This document shows, piece by piece, positions 1 to 9,963 of a DNA stretch of 52,405 nucleotides. Made by a program: the position numbers and the translations under genes. How positions within the stretch are numbered: the first letter of the stretch is position 1; each line of letters opens with the position of its first letter. Source of the DNA: Lysinibacillus halotolerans. Its GTDB lineage: Bacteria; Bacillota; Bacilli; Bacillales_A; Planococcaceae. The stretch spans positions 1-52,405 of the forward strand of contig NZ_RHLQ01000024.1 in NCBI RefSeq assembly GCF_003711845.1, in the 5' to 3' direction. The notes under the pieces were generated by a model. The model was not told where the DNA came from, searched no databases, and saw nothing but the letters and a program-made list of their open reading frames with translations.

Positions 1-146
1 AAGAAAATTTGATAAAGCTCTAAATTTACACTGGCATCATAATGATGTCCAAAATTTTGTTTCAACTGTTAAGTTGAAACTGTATTTCATTAACGTTTTG
101 TTGTTCAGTTTTCAAGGTTCACGTTTCGTCGCCGTTTCAATGACAA
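1..146 (-). other. Probable leader of an rRNA operon
   Basis: Read leftward, this stretch lies directly downstream of two strong promoters and contains the phrase GAACCTTGAAAACTGAACA, which resembles the leader and spacer sequences next to 16S rRNA in many Bacillales. It ends at the window edge in a TTTATCAAATTTTCTT-like run, similar to what precedes the 16S gene. In B. subtilis the rrnW operon follows lysS at this place. The 16S gene itself is not in the window, so the assignment is inference from position and the leader phrase. Confidence 0.65.
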
Positions 147-153
147 CTTTTAT

Positions 154-182
154 ATTATATCAACCAACATTATATTAGTCAA
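154..182 (-). promoter_or_regulatory. rrn-type promoter, proximal
   Basis: On the minus strand there is a -35 TTGACT (177-182), a 17-base spacer and a perfect -10 TATAAT (154-159). It points leftward into the putative rRNA leader. Two such promoters in tandem are typical of Bacillales rRNA operons. Confidence 0.8.
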
Positions 183-229
183 CATATTTTTAAAAAAGTT
201 TTTTGCCGATACGAAATAGCAACTTTTAA

Positions 230-258
230 ATACTATCACTTTCAATTCTAGTTGTCAA
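230..258 (-). promoter_or_regulatory. rrn-type promoter, distal
   Basis: On the minus strand there is a perfect -35 TTGACA (253-258), a 17-base spacer and a -10 TAGTAT (230-235). It lies about 76 bases upstream of the proximal promoter and has the same direction. The region between it and the lysS terminator shows no gene. Confidence 0.75.
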
Positions 259-445
259 TAACAAATTAGAAAGCATTATCATTTTATTCACCGCTTTTAG
301 CGACGTATAATACTTTAACATCATTTCTTTTTGAATGCAAGTGTTTTTTTAAAATATTAATAGAAAAACGAAAAAAGTTGAATATAACTTATTATATCCG
401 CTTTTTACTCTCTTAAACCATACGATTGAATTATATCGTCATAAT

Positions 446-474
446 AAAAAGCGAGGGATAATCACTCCCTCGCT
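446..474 (-). terminator. Terminator of lysS
   Basis: A 9-bp stem (450-458 with 466-474, AGCGAGGGA) is followed on the minus strand by a T run. It lies 20 bases after the lysS stop codon and separates lysS from the downstream rRNA promoters. Confidence 0.9.
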
Positions 475-493
475 CCTTTGCTAAAACTAATTA

Positions 494-2387
<1,894 letters not shown>

Positions 2388-2867
2388 ATGTATCGTAATA
2401 TAAACGATTTTATTCAAGAATGGGAGCGCAATAGCTCAGGTACATTAGCTATTTTTGAATCTATTACAGAAGAAAAAAAGCATTTCTCAATTGTAGAAGG
2501 TCATAGTTCTCTCGAATGGTTAAGCTGGCACTTAACTACTGCACCAGCATATTTTATGGGGCAAATCGGTATAGCACTTAATGTGGAATTAAATCCAAAG
2601 AATACTCCAGATAAATTGAGCGAAATCATGAATACGTATCGTTCAGTAAGTGAAAACATCATTCAAATTGCAAAAGAACAATTATCTGACGAAGCACTTC
2701 TTAATGAAGTAAATAGCCACGGCCAACTAACGCCAATCGGAGCAATTCTTCGTATGATGGTCGATCATCAAACCCATCACCGTGCACAAATGCAAGTACT
2801 CCTTCGACAAGCGGGACTACCTGTTCCTGGCGTCATGGGTCCAACAAAAGAACAATTAGCAAAATAA
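2388..2867 (+). CDS. DinB/YfiT-family putative metalloprotein
   Basis: A 159-residue protein of the DinB-like four-helix-bundle superfamily. Members bind a divalent metal through three histidines and often act as thiol-dependent transferases (for example bacillithiol transferases), but this one's substrate is unknown. The likely metal ligands are His in SLEWLSWHL (about residue 48) and the pair in DHQTHHRAQ near residues 127-131. The start follows AAAGGAGGG by six bases. It lies on the strand opposite to its neighbours and between genes that are adjacent in B. subtilis, so it is an insertion relative to that order. Its 3' end runs straight into the IS-like repeat element that probably terminates it. 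Confidence 0.85.
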   Translation: MYRNINDFIQEWERNSSGTLAIFESITEEKKHFSIVEGHSSLEWLSWHLTTAPAYFMGQIGIALNVELNPKNTPDKLSEIMNTYRSVSENIIQIAKEQLSDEALLNEVNSHGQLTPIGAILRMMVDHQTHHRAQMQVLLRQAGLPVPGVMGPTKEQLAK

Positions 2868-2870
2868 ACA

Positions 2871-3026
2871 AAAAGAGGCTGGGACATAACTCGAATTTTT
2901 GAGGAAATCTAAAAGTCGGGCATTAACTTTCTGATTTAAAACTTCGATTACGCCTTTATACCGCAAAAAAATGTTAGACCATTTACAATTTTGGTCTAAC
3001 ATTTTTCTTTTGTCCCAGCCTCTTTT
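2871..3026. mobile_element. MITE-like element with IS1182-type ends
   Basis: A 156-bp element bounded by perfect 16-bp inverted repeats: AAAAGAGGCTGGGACA at 2871-2886 and its complement at 3011-3026. The left end continues through AGAGGCTGGGACATAACT, which also occurs exactly at the IS1182-type end at 52171-52188. It has no reading frame, so it is best read as a non-autonomous derivative or remnant of that IS. It sits between the convergent ends of the DinB gene and dusB and contains an internal hairpin that can stop both. The mobile origin is inference; the repeats are seen directly. Confidence 0.7.
2970..3003. terminator. Bidirectional terminator inside the repeat element
   Basis: A perfect 12-bp stem (2970-2981 with 2992-3003) has a 10-base loop, an A run to its left and a T run to its right. 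It can end transcription of the DinB gene (+) and of dusB (-). Confidence 0.8.
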
Positions 3027-3030
3027 CCTT

Positions 3031-4044
3031 TTAAATAGCTTCCGCCTGTTGTCGCTCTTCTAATTCATCGACTACACCATTAAGTAACGCCCGAAGTTCC
3101 TGAGCTGTTTCTACTTGATTAATAGCATTTCGAACTTTTCCGTTTCCACGAATACCTTTTAAGTACCAGGATGCATGTTTACGCATTTCACGTACTGCCA
3201 CACCTTCACCCTTTAGTTGCATTAAACGTTCAAAATGAAGTAAGCAAACATCCATTTTTTCACGTACAGATGGTTCGGGTTTTAATTCCCCTGTTTCAAG
3301 GTATTGTACAGTTCGGTAAATCATCCACGGATTACCTAAAGCAGCACGGCCAATCATGACTGCATCAACACCCGTTTCATCTAACATACGTTTTGCATCT
3401 TGAGGTGTTTCCACATCCCCGTTACCAATGAATGGGATATGAATGTTTTTCTTTACCTCTTTAATAATATCCCAATTAGCACGACCCTCGTACATTTGTA
3501 CACGTGTACGGCCATGCATCGCAATGGCAGATGCACCGGCACGTTCAGCTGCTTGAGCGTTTTCCACAGCAAAAATATGCTCATCATCCCAACCAATACG
3601 CATTTTTACACTTACAGGTTTATCTACTGCATCAACTACCGCTGAAACCATTTCATAAATTTTATTAGGATCTAATAGCCATTTCGCCCCTGCTTCACAT
3701 TTAATAATTTTGTTTACAGGGCACCCCATGTTGATATCAATTATATCTGCATTCGTATTTTTATCTACATATTTTGCTGCTTCTACTAACGTTTCTTTAT
3801 CTCCACCGAAAATTTGTAATGAAAGTGGGTTTTCACGTTCATCAATATAAAGCATATCTAATGTTTTTTTATTGCGTTGTACAAGACCTTTATCGCTAAT
3901 CATCTCTGCATATACTAAGCCGGCACCGAATTCTTTTACTGTTAAACGAAAAGCAGAGTTACAAACGCCTGCCATCGGTGCTAAAACAACACGGTTATCC
4001 ATAACTATATTACCGATTTGAAACGGCTTATTTTGTGTAGTCAA
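3031..4044 (-). CDS. dusB: tRNA-dihydrouridine synthase DusB
   Basis: FMN-dependent reductase that converts uridines in tRNA to dihydrouridine. The 337-residue protein has the TIM-barrel signature: LAPMAGVCNSAFR near residue 21, the catalytic cysteine in NMGCPVNK (Cys108), VKMRIGWDD and MHGRTR. The start is TTG, supported by the strong ribosome site AGGAGGAG eight bases upstream; no in-frame ATG fits better. It follows folK after about 90 bases, as in B. subtilis where the folate genes precede dusB (yacF). The small yazB gene present between them in B. subtilis is not seen here. Confidence 0.95.
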   Translation of the reverse strand: MTTQNKPFQIGNIVMDNRVVLAPMAGVCNSAFRLTVKEFGAGLVYAEMISDKGLVQRNKKTLDMLYIDERENPLSLQIFGGDKETLVEAAKYVDKNTNADIIDINMGCPVNKIIKCEAGAKWLLDPNKIYEMVSAVVDAVDKPVSVKMRIGWDDEHIFAVENAQAAERAGASAIAMHGRTRVQMYEGRANWDIIKEVKKNIHIPFIGNGDVETPQDAKRMLDETGVDAVMIGRAALGNPWMIYRTVQYLETGELKPEPSVREKMDVCLLHFERLMQLKGEGVAVREMRKHASWYLKGIRGNGKVRNAINQVETAQELRALLNGVVDELEERQQAEAI

Positions 4045-4135
4045 TGGGGACTCCTCCTCTTATATTAAAAACCCTTTATATTGAACGATTTGAATCTTCA
4101 TCGTTTCATTTTAAATTAAGTAAGATTTAATACTC

Positions 4136-4666
4136 CTACCTAGAATCTTCCGCTATCAAAAATTCTTCCACATTGTTAATATGCTTCCACTTAAGAATGC
4201 CTTCCTTTTGCAAATCCATACTTTCAACACTCGTTTCTACTAATTGAAGCTTGTCAGTCAAAGGATATTGAAGGATTTCACGGAGAGGAACTAAAACGAA
4301 AGCTCGTTCATACATTCTAGGGTGAGGAACAATTAAATTCTCAACTTCAATATTCTCGTTATTAAACAGCAAAATGTCAAGGTCAATGATTCGTGGACCC
4401 CATCGAATTTCTCGTACTCTTCCTAATTCATTTTCAATCGATTGGCATACTTCTAGCGTTTCATAAGCAGAAAGGGATGTTTGAATCAATACCGCAATAT
4501 TTAAAAATGATGGCTGATCAATATAACCTATGGGAGCCGTTTCGTAAATGGAAGAAATCGCTTTTACCGTGATATTCTTTTTGCCTTGTAGCATTTTTAT
4601 AGCTTGCTTTAAATTTTGTTCCCGATCTCCGATATTCGTTCCAATAGATAAATAAACGTTATTCAT
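4136..4666 (-). CDS. folK: HPPK, folate biosynthesis
   Basis: 2-Amino-4-hydroxy-6-hydroxymethyldihydropteridine pyrophosphokinase. It transfers pyrophosphate from ATP to the pterin that DHPS then joins to p-aminobenzoate. At 176 residues it has normal length. The family signature RWGPRIIDLDILLF is intact around residue 88, followed by VPHPRMYERAFVL. Its start overlaps the end of folB by eight bases, so the two are probably translationally coupled. It is last in the folP-folB-folK operon. Confidence 0.96.
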   Translation of the reverse strand: MNNVYLSIGTNIGDREQNLKQAIKMLQGKKNITVKAISSIYETAPIGYIDQPSFLNIAVLIQTSLSAYETLEVCQSIENELGRVREIRWGPRIIDLDILLFNNENIEVENLIVPHPRMYERAFVLVPLREILQYPLTDKLQLVETSVESMDLQKEGILKWKHINNVEEFLIAEDSR

Positions 4667-5030
4667 AAAAACGCCCTCTTACAATTTCAACTGCTACTTC
4701 CTTATAGTGACCTGGGATAGGCGGATCTGGTTTTATAACTTCCACCTTGCAGCCGAATACTTGTCCTTCATATATTGATAAAATCGTCGTTGCAATTTTT
4801 TCCGCAACGGCTTCAATTAGCTTATATGGCGTGCCTTCAATAATTTCTTTACATATATCATAAACACCCACGTAACTTACGGTATCATTCAATTCATCGG
4901 TTAGACCTGCTTGTTGAATATCTACTGCCAACGAAACAGATGCACGAAAACGTTGACCTAACTTCGTTTCTTCTGGTAATACACCGTGGTATCCAAAAAA
5001 CTGCATTTCTCTTAAATGTATATAATCCAT
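4659..5030 (-). CDS. folB: Dihydroneopterin aldolase
   Basis: Converts dihydroneopterin to 6-hydroxymethyldihydropterin and glycolaldehyde in folate synthesis. The protein begins MDYIHLREMQFFGYHGVL, closely like other FolB proteins, and keeps the lysine of the KPDPPIPGH segment that corresponds to the catalytic Lys. A slightly longer frame starts at 5036, but its ATG is one base from the Shine-Dalgarno AAGGAG. The ATG at 5028-5030 has a normal seven-base gap, giving 123 residues. It lies between folP (20-base gap) and folK (overlap). Confidence 0.95.
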   Translation of the reverse strand: MDYIHLREMQFFGYHGVLPEETKLGQRFRASVSLAVDIQQAGLTDELNDTVSYVGVYDICKEIIEGTPYKLIEAVAEKIATTILSIYEGQVFGCKVEVIKPDPPIPGHYKEVAVEIVRGRFYE

Positions 5031-5050
5031 CTTCATTCTCCTTAAAGCGG

Positions 5051-5914
5051 TTAGTGTCTTTTAGGTAGTTCTTCACTTATCGTAAATTTCCCCATTAAGG
5101 CATCTATCATTTTTACAGTCCGGGCCACTTCTTTAACATCATGAACACGCACTATATGACAACCTTTCATCACTCCATAAGCACATGTTGCTGCGGTTCC
5201 TTCTACCCGTTCCTCTAATGGTAAATTCAATATTGTACCAATCATTCGTTTTCGAGAAGTTGCAAGTAATACAGGGTAGCCCAACTCAACTAGCTCGTCT
5301 AAACGTTGCATCGTTTCAATACTTTGCTGCAAGTTTTTCACGAATCCTATACCTGGATCTAATATAATATGTTCATCAGGAACACCTGCATTTTTTGTAA
5401 TGGCTATACTTTCTTTTAAGTCGTTTAAATAGTCTTCAAAATAATCGTTATACTGTTCCTCTTTACGGTTATGCATTAAAATAATCGGAACATGCAGCTC
5501 CGCAGCAACTTTTGCCATTTCCGGATCTGCCTTCGCACCCCAAATGTCATTAATTATGTGGGCTCCTGCCTCAATTGCTGCACGGGCAACAGCTGATTTA
5601 TATGTATCAATCGAAATAATAGCAGGTACTTCTTTCAATAACGCTTTTATAATAGGTACAACCCGCTCAATTTCCTCTTCATCGGATATTCGAGTATAAC
5701 CAGGACGAGTCGATTCCCCACCTACATCAATAATCTTCGCGCCATTTGTGACCATTTCTTTTGCATGTTGAACGGCAGCTTCAATCGAGTTATACTTTCC
5801 TCCATCTGAAAAAGAGTCGGGGGTCACATTTAAAATCCCCATTACAACGGTTTCTTTTGTATAGTCAAGCTCTATATTATTAAATACTAATGGTTTTGGA
5901 TATTTAGAAAGCAT
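5051..5914 (-). CDS. folP: Dihydropteroate synthase
   Basis: Condenses hydroxymethyldihydropterin pyrophosphate with p-aminobenzoate; target of sulfonamides. The 287-residue TIM barrel shows NVTPDSFSDGG (residues 29-39), GGESTRPG and DPGIGF. It is first in folP-folB-folK. In B. subtilis pabB-pabA-pabC precede this gene, but here cysK and its terminator lie directly upstream, so p-aminobenzoate genes must be elsewhere or missing. A candidate promoter lies at 6001-6029. Confidence 0.96.
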   Translation of the reverse strand: MLSKYPKPLVFNNIELDYTKETVVMGILNVTPDSFSDGGKYNSIEAAVQHAKEMVTNGAKIIDVGGESTRPGYTRISDEEEIERVVPIIKALLKEVPAIISIDTYKSAVARAAIEAGAHIINDIWGAKADPEMAKVAAELHVPIILMHNRKEEQYNDYFEDYLNDLKESIAITKNAGVPDEHIILDPGIGFVKNLQQSIETMQRLDELVELGYPVLLATSRKRMIGTILNLPLEERVEGTAATCAYGVMKGCHIVRVHDVKEVARTVKMIDALMGKFTISEELPKRH

Positions 5915-6000
5915 CTAAACCCCTCTTTCACTTCAATCTATGTAAATCACTTTATTTACTCGTTCAAAATAGCTAAGTTTGTTTCTCTTTTTATCATATC

Positions 6001-6029
6001 ATTTTACTTTATATTTCTTCATTCGTCTA
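6001..6029 (-). promoter_or_regulatory. Candidate promoter of folP-folB-folK
   Basis: On the minus strand there is a -35 TAGACG (6024-6029), a 17-base spacer and a -10 TAAAAT (6001-6006). It lies just after the cysK terminator, where a new promoter for the folate operon is needed. Confidence 0.5.
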
Positions 6030-6045
6030 AATATTAAAGAAATAT

Positions 6046-6075
6046 AAAAAGGCATCACCCTTTAGAGGTAATGCC
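6046..6075 (-). terminator. Terminator of cysK
   Basis: Minus-strand stem GGCATTACC with GGGTGATGCC followed by five T, starting 18 bases after the cysK stop codon. It separates cysK from the folate genes. Confidence 0.85.
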
Positions 6076-6092
6076 AAAATTAATTATTAATA

Positions 6093-7022
6093 TTAGTCTT
6101 CAAAATTGTAAAGAGCTGTAGATAGGTAACGTTCACCGTTGGATGGGACGATCGCTAAAACGTTAGAACCTTTACCAAGGCGTTTCGCTGTTTCAATTGC
6201 AGCATAAATTGCAGCACCTGAAGAAATACCTACTAGAATACCTTCTTCACGACCTGTTTTACGAGCTACTTCAAAAGCAGTTTCGTTATCTACAGGGAAG
6301 ATAGAAGTGTAAACTTCTGTATTTAATACTTCTGGTACAAAGCCGGCACCGATACCTTGGATTTTGTGGGAACCAGGGTTACCGCCAGATAATACTGGAG
6401 AATCCTTTGGTTCAACTGCGATAATTTCGATATCAGGATACTTCTCTTTTAATACTTCACCAGCACCAGTAATTGTACCTCCAGTACCAACACCAGCTAC
6501 AAACGCATCTAATTTTAACCCGTCAAATGCTTCTACAATTTCTGGGCCTGTAGTTAAACGGTGTACTTCAGCATTAGCAGGATTGTTAAATTGTTGTGGT
6601 AAGAAGTAACCATTTTCTTTTGCTAAACTTTCTGCTTTTGCAATAGCACCTTTCATACCTTCTGGTCCAGGTGTTAATACTAATTCAGCTCCATATGCAC
6701 GAAGTAATTTACGACGTTCAATACTCATTGTCTCTGGCATTACTAAAATTGCACGGTAACCTTTTGCAGCTGCGACCATAGCTAAACCAATACCTGTATT
6801 ACCAGAAGTCGGTTCAATAATTGTACCACCTGGTTTTAAAGTGCCGTCTTTTTCAGCAGCTTCGATCATTGCTAGGGCGATACGATCTTTTACTGAACTT
6901 CCCGGATTAAAAAATTCTAATTTAACGTATACATTACCTTCATTTTCATTTGTTGCATGGTTTAATTTAACGATTGGTGTGCGGCCGACTAATTCAGCAA
7001 CTGAATTTGCCAATTTACTCAT
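6093..7022 (-). CDS. cysK: Cysteine synthase (O-acetylserine sulfhydrylase)
   Basis: PLP enzyme that makes cysteine from O-acetylserine and sulfide. The pyridoxal lysine is in SSVKDRIA (Lys45), the phosphate and substrate loops are [10 protein letters not shown] and GTGGTITG, and GISSGAA binds the cofactor ring. The upstream ATG at 7029-7031 abuts the Shine-Dalgarno GGAGAGGG, so the ATG at 7020-7022 is preferred; this gives 309 residues starting [16 protein letters not shown]. It has its own promoter and terminator and so appears monocistronic, unlike the sul-linked order of B. subtilis, where pab genes follow. Confidence 0.96.
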   Translation of the reverse strand: MSKLANSVAELVGRTPIVKLNHATNENEGNVYVKLEFFNPGSSVKDRIALAMIEAAEKDGTLKPGGTIIEPTSGNTGIGLAMVAAAKGYRAILVMPETMSIERRKLLRAYGAELVLTPGPEGMKGAIAKAESLAKENGYFLPQQFNNPANAEVHRLTTGPEIVEAFDGLKLDAFVAGVGTGGTITGAGEVLKEKYPDIEIIAVEPKDSPVLSGGNPGSHKIQGIGAGFVPEVLNTEVYTSIFPVDNETAFEVARKTGREEGILVGISSGAAIYAAIETAKRLGKGSNVLAIVPSNGERYLSTALYNFED

Positions 7023-7077
7023 AATTGTCATCCCTCTCCTTAATACCTACTATTTTTATAGGTTTTACCTATTTAGT

Positions 7078-7107
7078 ATATTACCAACTTCCTATCCTTT
7101 ATGTCAA
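7078..7107 (-). promoter_or_regulatory. Promoter of cysK
   Basis: On the minus strand there is a perfect -35 TTGACA (7102-7107), an 18-base spacer and a -10 TAATAT (7078-7083). It gives a leader of about 50 bases. I could not identify a regulator site such as a CymR box with confidence. Confidence 0.75.
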
Positions 7108-7143
7108 TAGATTGGAACTAAATATTGAGAATATTTTACACTT

Positions 7144-8100
7144 TTAAGATGACGCTTCTCCATAAAACCAAGTTGCATCAAATTCTTTCCAAAAGGCCTC
7201 TGGTGTAATAGTTGACGGTAATTGTTCTAAGGCTAACACCCGTTCAATTTGACCTTTCACTTCTTCATAAGCAAAGGATTTTCCATCATTTACTTCCTTC
7301 ACATGCACAATACCATAGCGGCCATCATTCATGACAAAAGGTTCACTTGTTTCGTCTGAGTCTAATTTTTCCACCGCTTCTTGGATACTTTTATCTATAT
7401 TCGTTTGTGTTGTCGTAATGAATCCGATATCGCCACCTAAACTAGCTGAAGTTGTATCAAGGGAACGTTCTCGAGCAAGAACGGAGAAATCTGACCCCTC
7501 TTCCAATTCCTTTTGAACACTTTTAGCATCTTCTTCGGATTCTACAACGATAATGCTCGTCCTGTATGTAGTAGGGATGTTATATAATGATTGATTCTCT
7601 TTATAATATTCTTCTATTTGTTGCTCATCGATTACAACATCCTTTGTCAGTACTTTCTCAAGTATTAATTGAGCACGGACCTCTTGTCGTAACTCTTTGT
7701 CCGTTAATTCTTGTATCGCTGTATCCGTCTTATCCTGAGCAGAGCGCATCAACGCAATTTCTAAATCTATTTCTTCATCGGTAACTTTAATATCATATTC
7801 CTTCGCAGCTTTCTCCATGACAGCCCCATTAACGAGTGTTTGTAATGTTTCTTTTCCGTATCGACTCTCCATAGCTGCCATCCACTGTTGACGGGTTATT
7901 TTTTCCCCATCAATGGTAGCGACTACTTCGTCGCCACCATTTTCATTATTTCCATCTGGCCATAGCCAAAGAATAAACCAAAAAATATTACCAATAAATA
8001 GTATAGCTAATAAAGTTAATACCGGTTTTGTTTTTAAACGTCTTTGAGAAAGAGGTATTTGGTTCGTTGGCTTATTTACATTATTATTGTTTGATTTCAT
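7144..8100 (-). CDS. Membrane-anchored peptidyl-prolyl isomerase (PrsA/YacD-like)
   Basis: A rotamase of the PpiC (parvulin) type, likely acting outside the membrane on secreted proteins. It has a basic N-terminus, one membrane segment around residues 29-49 and no lipobox, so it is a membrane-anchored protein, not a lipoprotein like PrsA. A SurA/PrsA-like N-domain follows, then a PpiC domain (about residues 180-275) with GGDIGF and [17 protein letters not shown] strands. A longer frame begins at a TTG (8113-8115) inside hslO; the ATG at 8098-8100 with GAAGG upstream is more likely. It overlaps the hslO end by 17 bases. The position equals yacD in B. subtilis. Confidence 0.88.
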   Translation of the reverse strand: MKSNNNNVNKPTNQIPLSQRRLKTKPVLTLLAILFIGNIFWFILWLWPDGNNENGGDEVVATIDGEKITRQQWMAAMESRYGKETLQTLVNGAVMEKAAKEYDIKVTDEEIDLEIALMRSAQDKTDTAIQELTDKELRQEVRAQLILEKVLTKDVVIDEQQIEEYYKENQSLYNIPTTYRTSIIVVESEEDAKSVQKELEEGSDFSVLARERSLDTTSASLGGDIGFITTTQTNIDKSIQEAVEKLDSDETSEPFVMNDGRYGIVHVKEVNDGKSFAYEEVKGQIERVLALEQLPSTITPEAFWKEFDATWFYGEASS

Positions 8101-8965
8101 TGATAAAACCTTCAAGCTCTTGTTGATTGTAGTGGTATTTTTCTAAGCAGAAATGACATTGCGCTTCTGCACCACCGTCTTCATCTATCATTTCTTGAAT
8201 TTCTTGCACACCTAAACTAATAATAGCCGCACCAAATCGCTCTTTCGAACATTGACATTTAAATTGAACAGGAGTTTTATCTAATATTTGCACATTGTTT
8301 TCCCCAAGTACTACCTCTAGTATTTTTTCAGGAGTTAATCCTTTTTCGATCATCTTAGAAACCGGTTCAATATTATTTAAATGCTGTTCGATTTGTGAAA
8401 TTGTTTCTTCATCACAGCCAGGCATTAATTGAATAATAAAACCACCAGATGCTAGTACCGTATTATCAGGGTTCACTAAAACCCCTAATCCTACTGAAGA
8501 GGGTACTTGCTCAGAAACAGCAAAATAATAAGTGAAATCTTCGGCAATTTCCCCGGAAACAATTGGTGTTTGACCGGAGAACATGTCCCGTAACCCTAAA
8601 TCTTTTACAACGGTAAGCGATCCTTCTGTTCCTACACCACGACGAACGTCTAGTTTACCAACGTCATTTAATTCGAAATGAACTTGAGGGTTCGTGACAA
8701 AACCACGTACTTCTCCCTTCGCATTAGAATCAATTATCATTGGACCGATTGGACCATTTCCTTCTATTTTTACTGTTAGCTTATCTTCACCCTTTAACAT
8801 AGCCCCCATCATCACTGCTGCTGTCATGGATCGACCAAGTGCTGCCGTCGTCGTTGGCCATGTATTATGTCGGCGTTGAGCTTCCCCTACTGTTTCTGTA
8901 GTTCTAGCTGCAAAGGCTCGTACCTTCCCATTAAAACCTAAAGCCCTTACTAAGTAATCACTCAT
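8084..8965 (-). CDS. hslO: Redox-regulated chaperone Hsp33
   Basis: Holdase chaperone activated by oxidation of a zinc-bound cysteine cluster. All four cysteines are present: KCQC and CHFC near the C-terminus. The ATG at 8963-8965 follows GAGGA by eight bases and gives 293 residues starting [13 protein letters not shown], like other Hsp33 proteins; the frame extends five codons upstream without support. It is preceded by coaX after 18 bases and overlaps the PrsA-like gene, so the three form one operon. Confidence 0.95.
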   Translation of the reverse strand: MSDYLVRALGFNGKVRAFAARTTETVGEAQRRHNTWPTTTAALGRSMTAAVMMGAMLKGEDKLTVKIEGNGPIGPMIIDSNAKGEVRGFVTNPQVHFELNDVGKLDVRRGVGTEGSLTVVKDLGLRDMFSGQTPIVSGEIAEDFTYYFAVSEQVPSSVGLGVLVNPDNTVLASGGFIIQLMPGCDEETISQIEQHLNNIEPVSKMIEKGLTPEKILEVVLGENNVQILDKTPVQFKCQCSKERFGAAIISLGVQEIQEMIDEDGGAEAQCHFCLEKYHYNQQELEGFINEIKQ

Positions 8966-8983
8966 GTTGTCATTCCTCATTTC

Positions 8984-9751
8984 TTATTGATTTCTTTTAT
9001 AAATAACATGCAACCCTTTTAACGTTAAAAATGGGTCTACGACATCGATTATCTTTGTTTCGTTTGAGATCAATTTCGCCAAACTTCCCGTTGCAATAAC
9101 AAGGGGCTCCTCTTTACACTGTTCTTTCATTCGACCGACAATTCCTTCTACTTGTCCAACAAACCCATAAAGAACACCTGATTGCATTGCGGAAATGGTA
9201 TTCTTTCCAATAATATTTGAAGGACGCGATATTTCAATACGCGGTAGCTTCGAAGCCTTTGTAAAAAGGGATTCAGTAGAAATGGCAATACCAGGAGCAA
9301 TTGCCCCTCCCATATAGTCACCTTTTTCATTAATGTAACAATACGTAATGGCAGTACCGAAATCTATAACAATTAACGGCTGACCTCCATATTCATTTAA
9401 AGCTGCTACCGCATTGACAATACGGTCCGCTCCTACTTCTTTAGGATTGTCATACTTAATATTTAACCCTGTCTTCACGCCAGGACCAACGACATAAGGT
9501 TTAATGTGGAAATACTTTCGGCACATTTCCTCCAATACATACATGATTGGAGGAACTACAGAAGAAATAATAATTCCTTCAATTTGTTCAAATTCAATCC
9601 CGACATGCGCGAAAAAGGACTTTATTTGCATTGCATACTCATCTTCGGTTTTATGGCGATCCGTCTCCATTCTCCAATGATAAGTTAGTTTATCCTTTAC
9701 ATATATCCCTAATGCAATATTAGAGTTTCCTACATTTAGCACTAGAATCAT
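8984..9751 (-). CDS. coaX: Type III pantothenate kinase, altered first motif
   Basis: Phosphorylates pantothenate in the first step of coenzyme A synthesis. The 255-residue acetate/sugar-kinase fold shows [16 protein letters not shown] with the presumed catalytic Asp109 and [10 protein letters not shown] with Asp130. The first phosphate-binding motif, normally DVGNTN, reads NVGNSN here: the codon for residue 6 is AAT (Asn), not an Asp codon. Asp6 is a conserved active-site residue of this family, so activity could be changed; see the finding. The ribosome site is weak. It heads the coaX-hslO-PrsA-like operon; in B. subtilis ftsH lies directly upstream, whereas a chemoreceptor gene intervenes here. 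Confidence 0.92.
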   Translation of the reverse strand: MILVLNVGNSNIALGIYVKDKLTYHWRMETDRHKTEDEYAMQIKSFFAHVGIEFEQIEGIIISSVVPPIMYVLEEMCRKYFHIKPYVVGPGVKTGLNIKYDNPKEVGADRIVNAVAALNEYGGQPLIVIDFGTAITYCYINEKGDYMGGAIAPGIAISTESLFTKASKLPRIEISRPSNIIGKNTISAMQSGVLYGFVGQVEGIVGRMKEQCKEEPLVIATGSLAKLISNETKIIDVVDPFLTLKGLHVIYKRNQ

Positions 9752-9963
9752 TTCTTCACACCCAATTCAAGTCCATTTGAAAAAATCATATCACATTACT
9801 GGCTAAATTAAACAGTGATAGCAATTAAATCTATTCGATAAATATTCACGAGCATAGGAATATTGTTATAACAATTCTATAGTCATTTCGATACATAAAA
9901 TTAACAATTCAACTCAATATTTTGTGATACTATGTAGGAAAATACTATATTAAAGGAGTTTCT

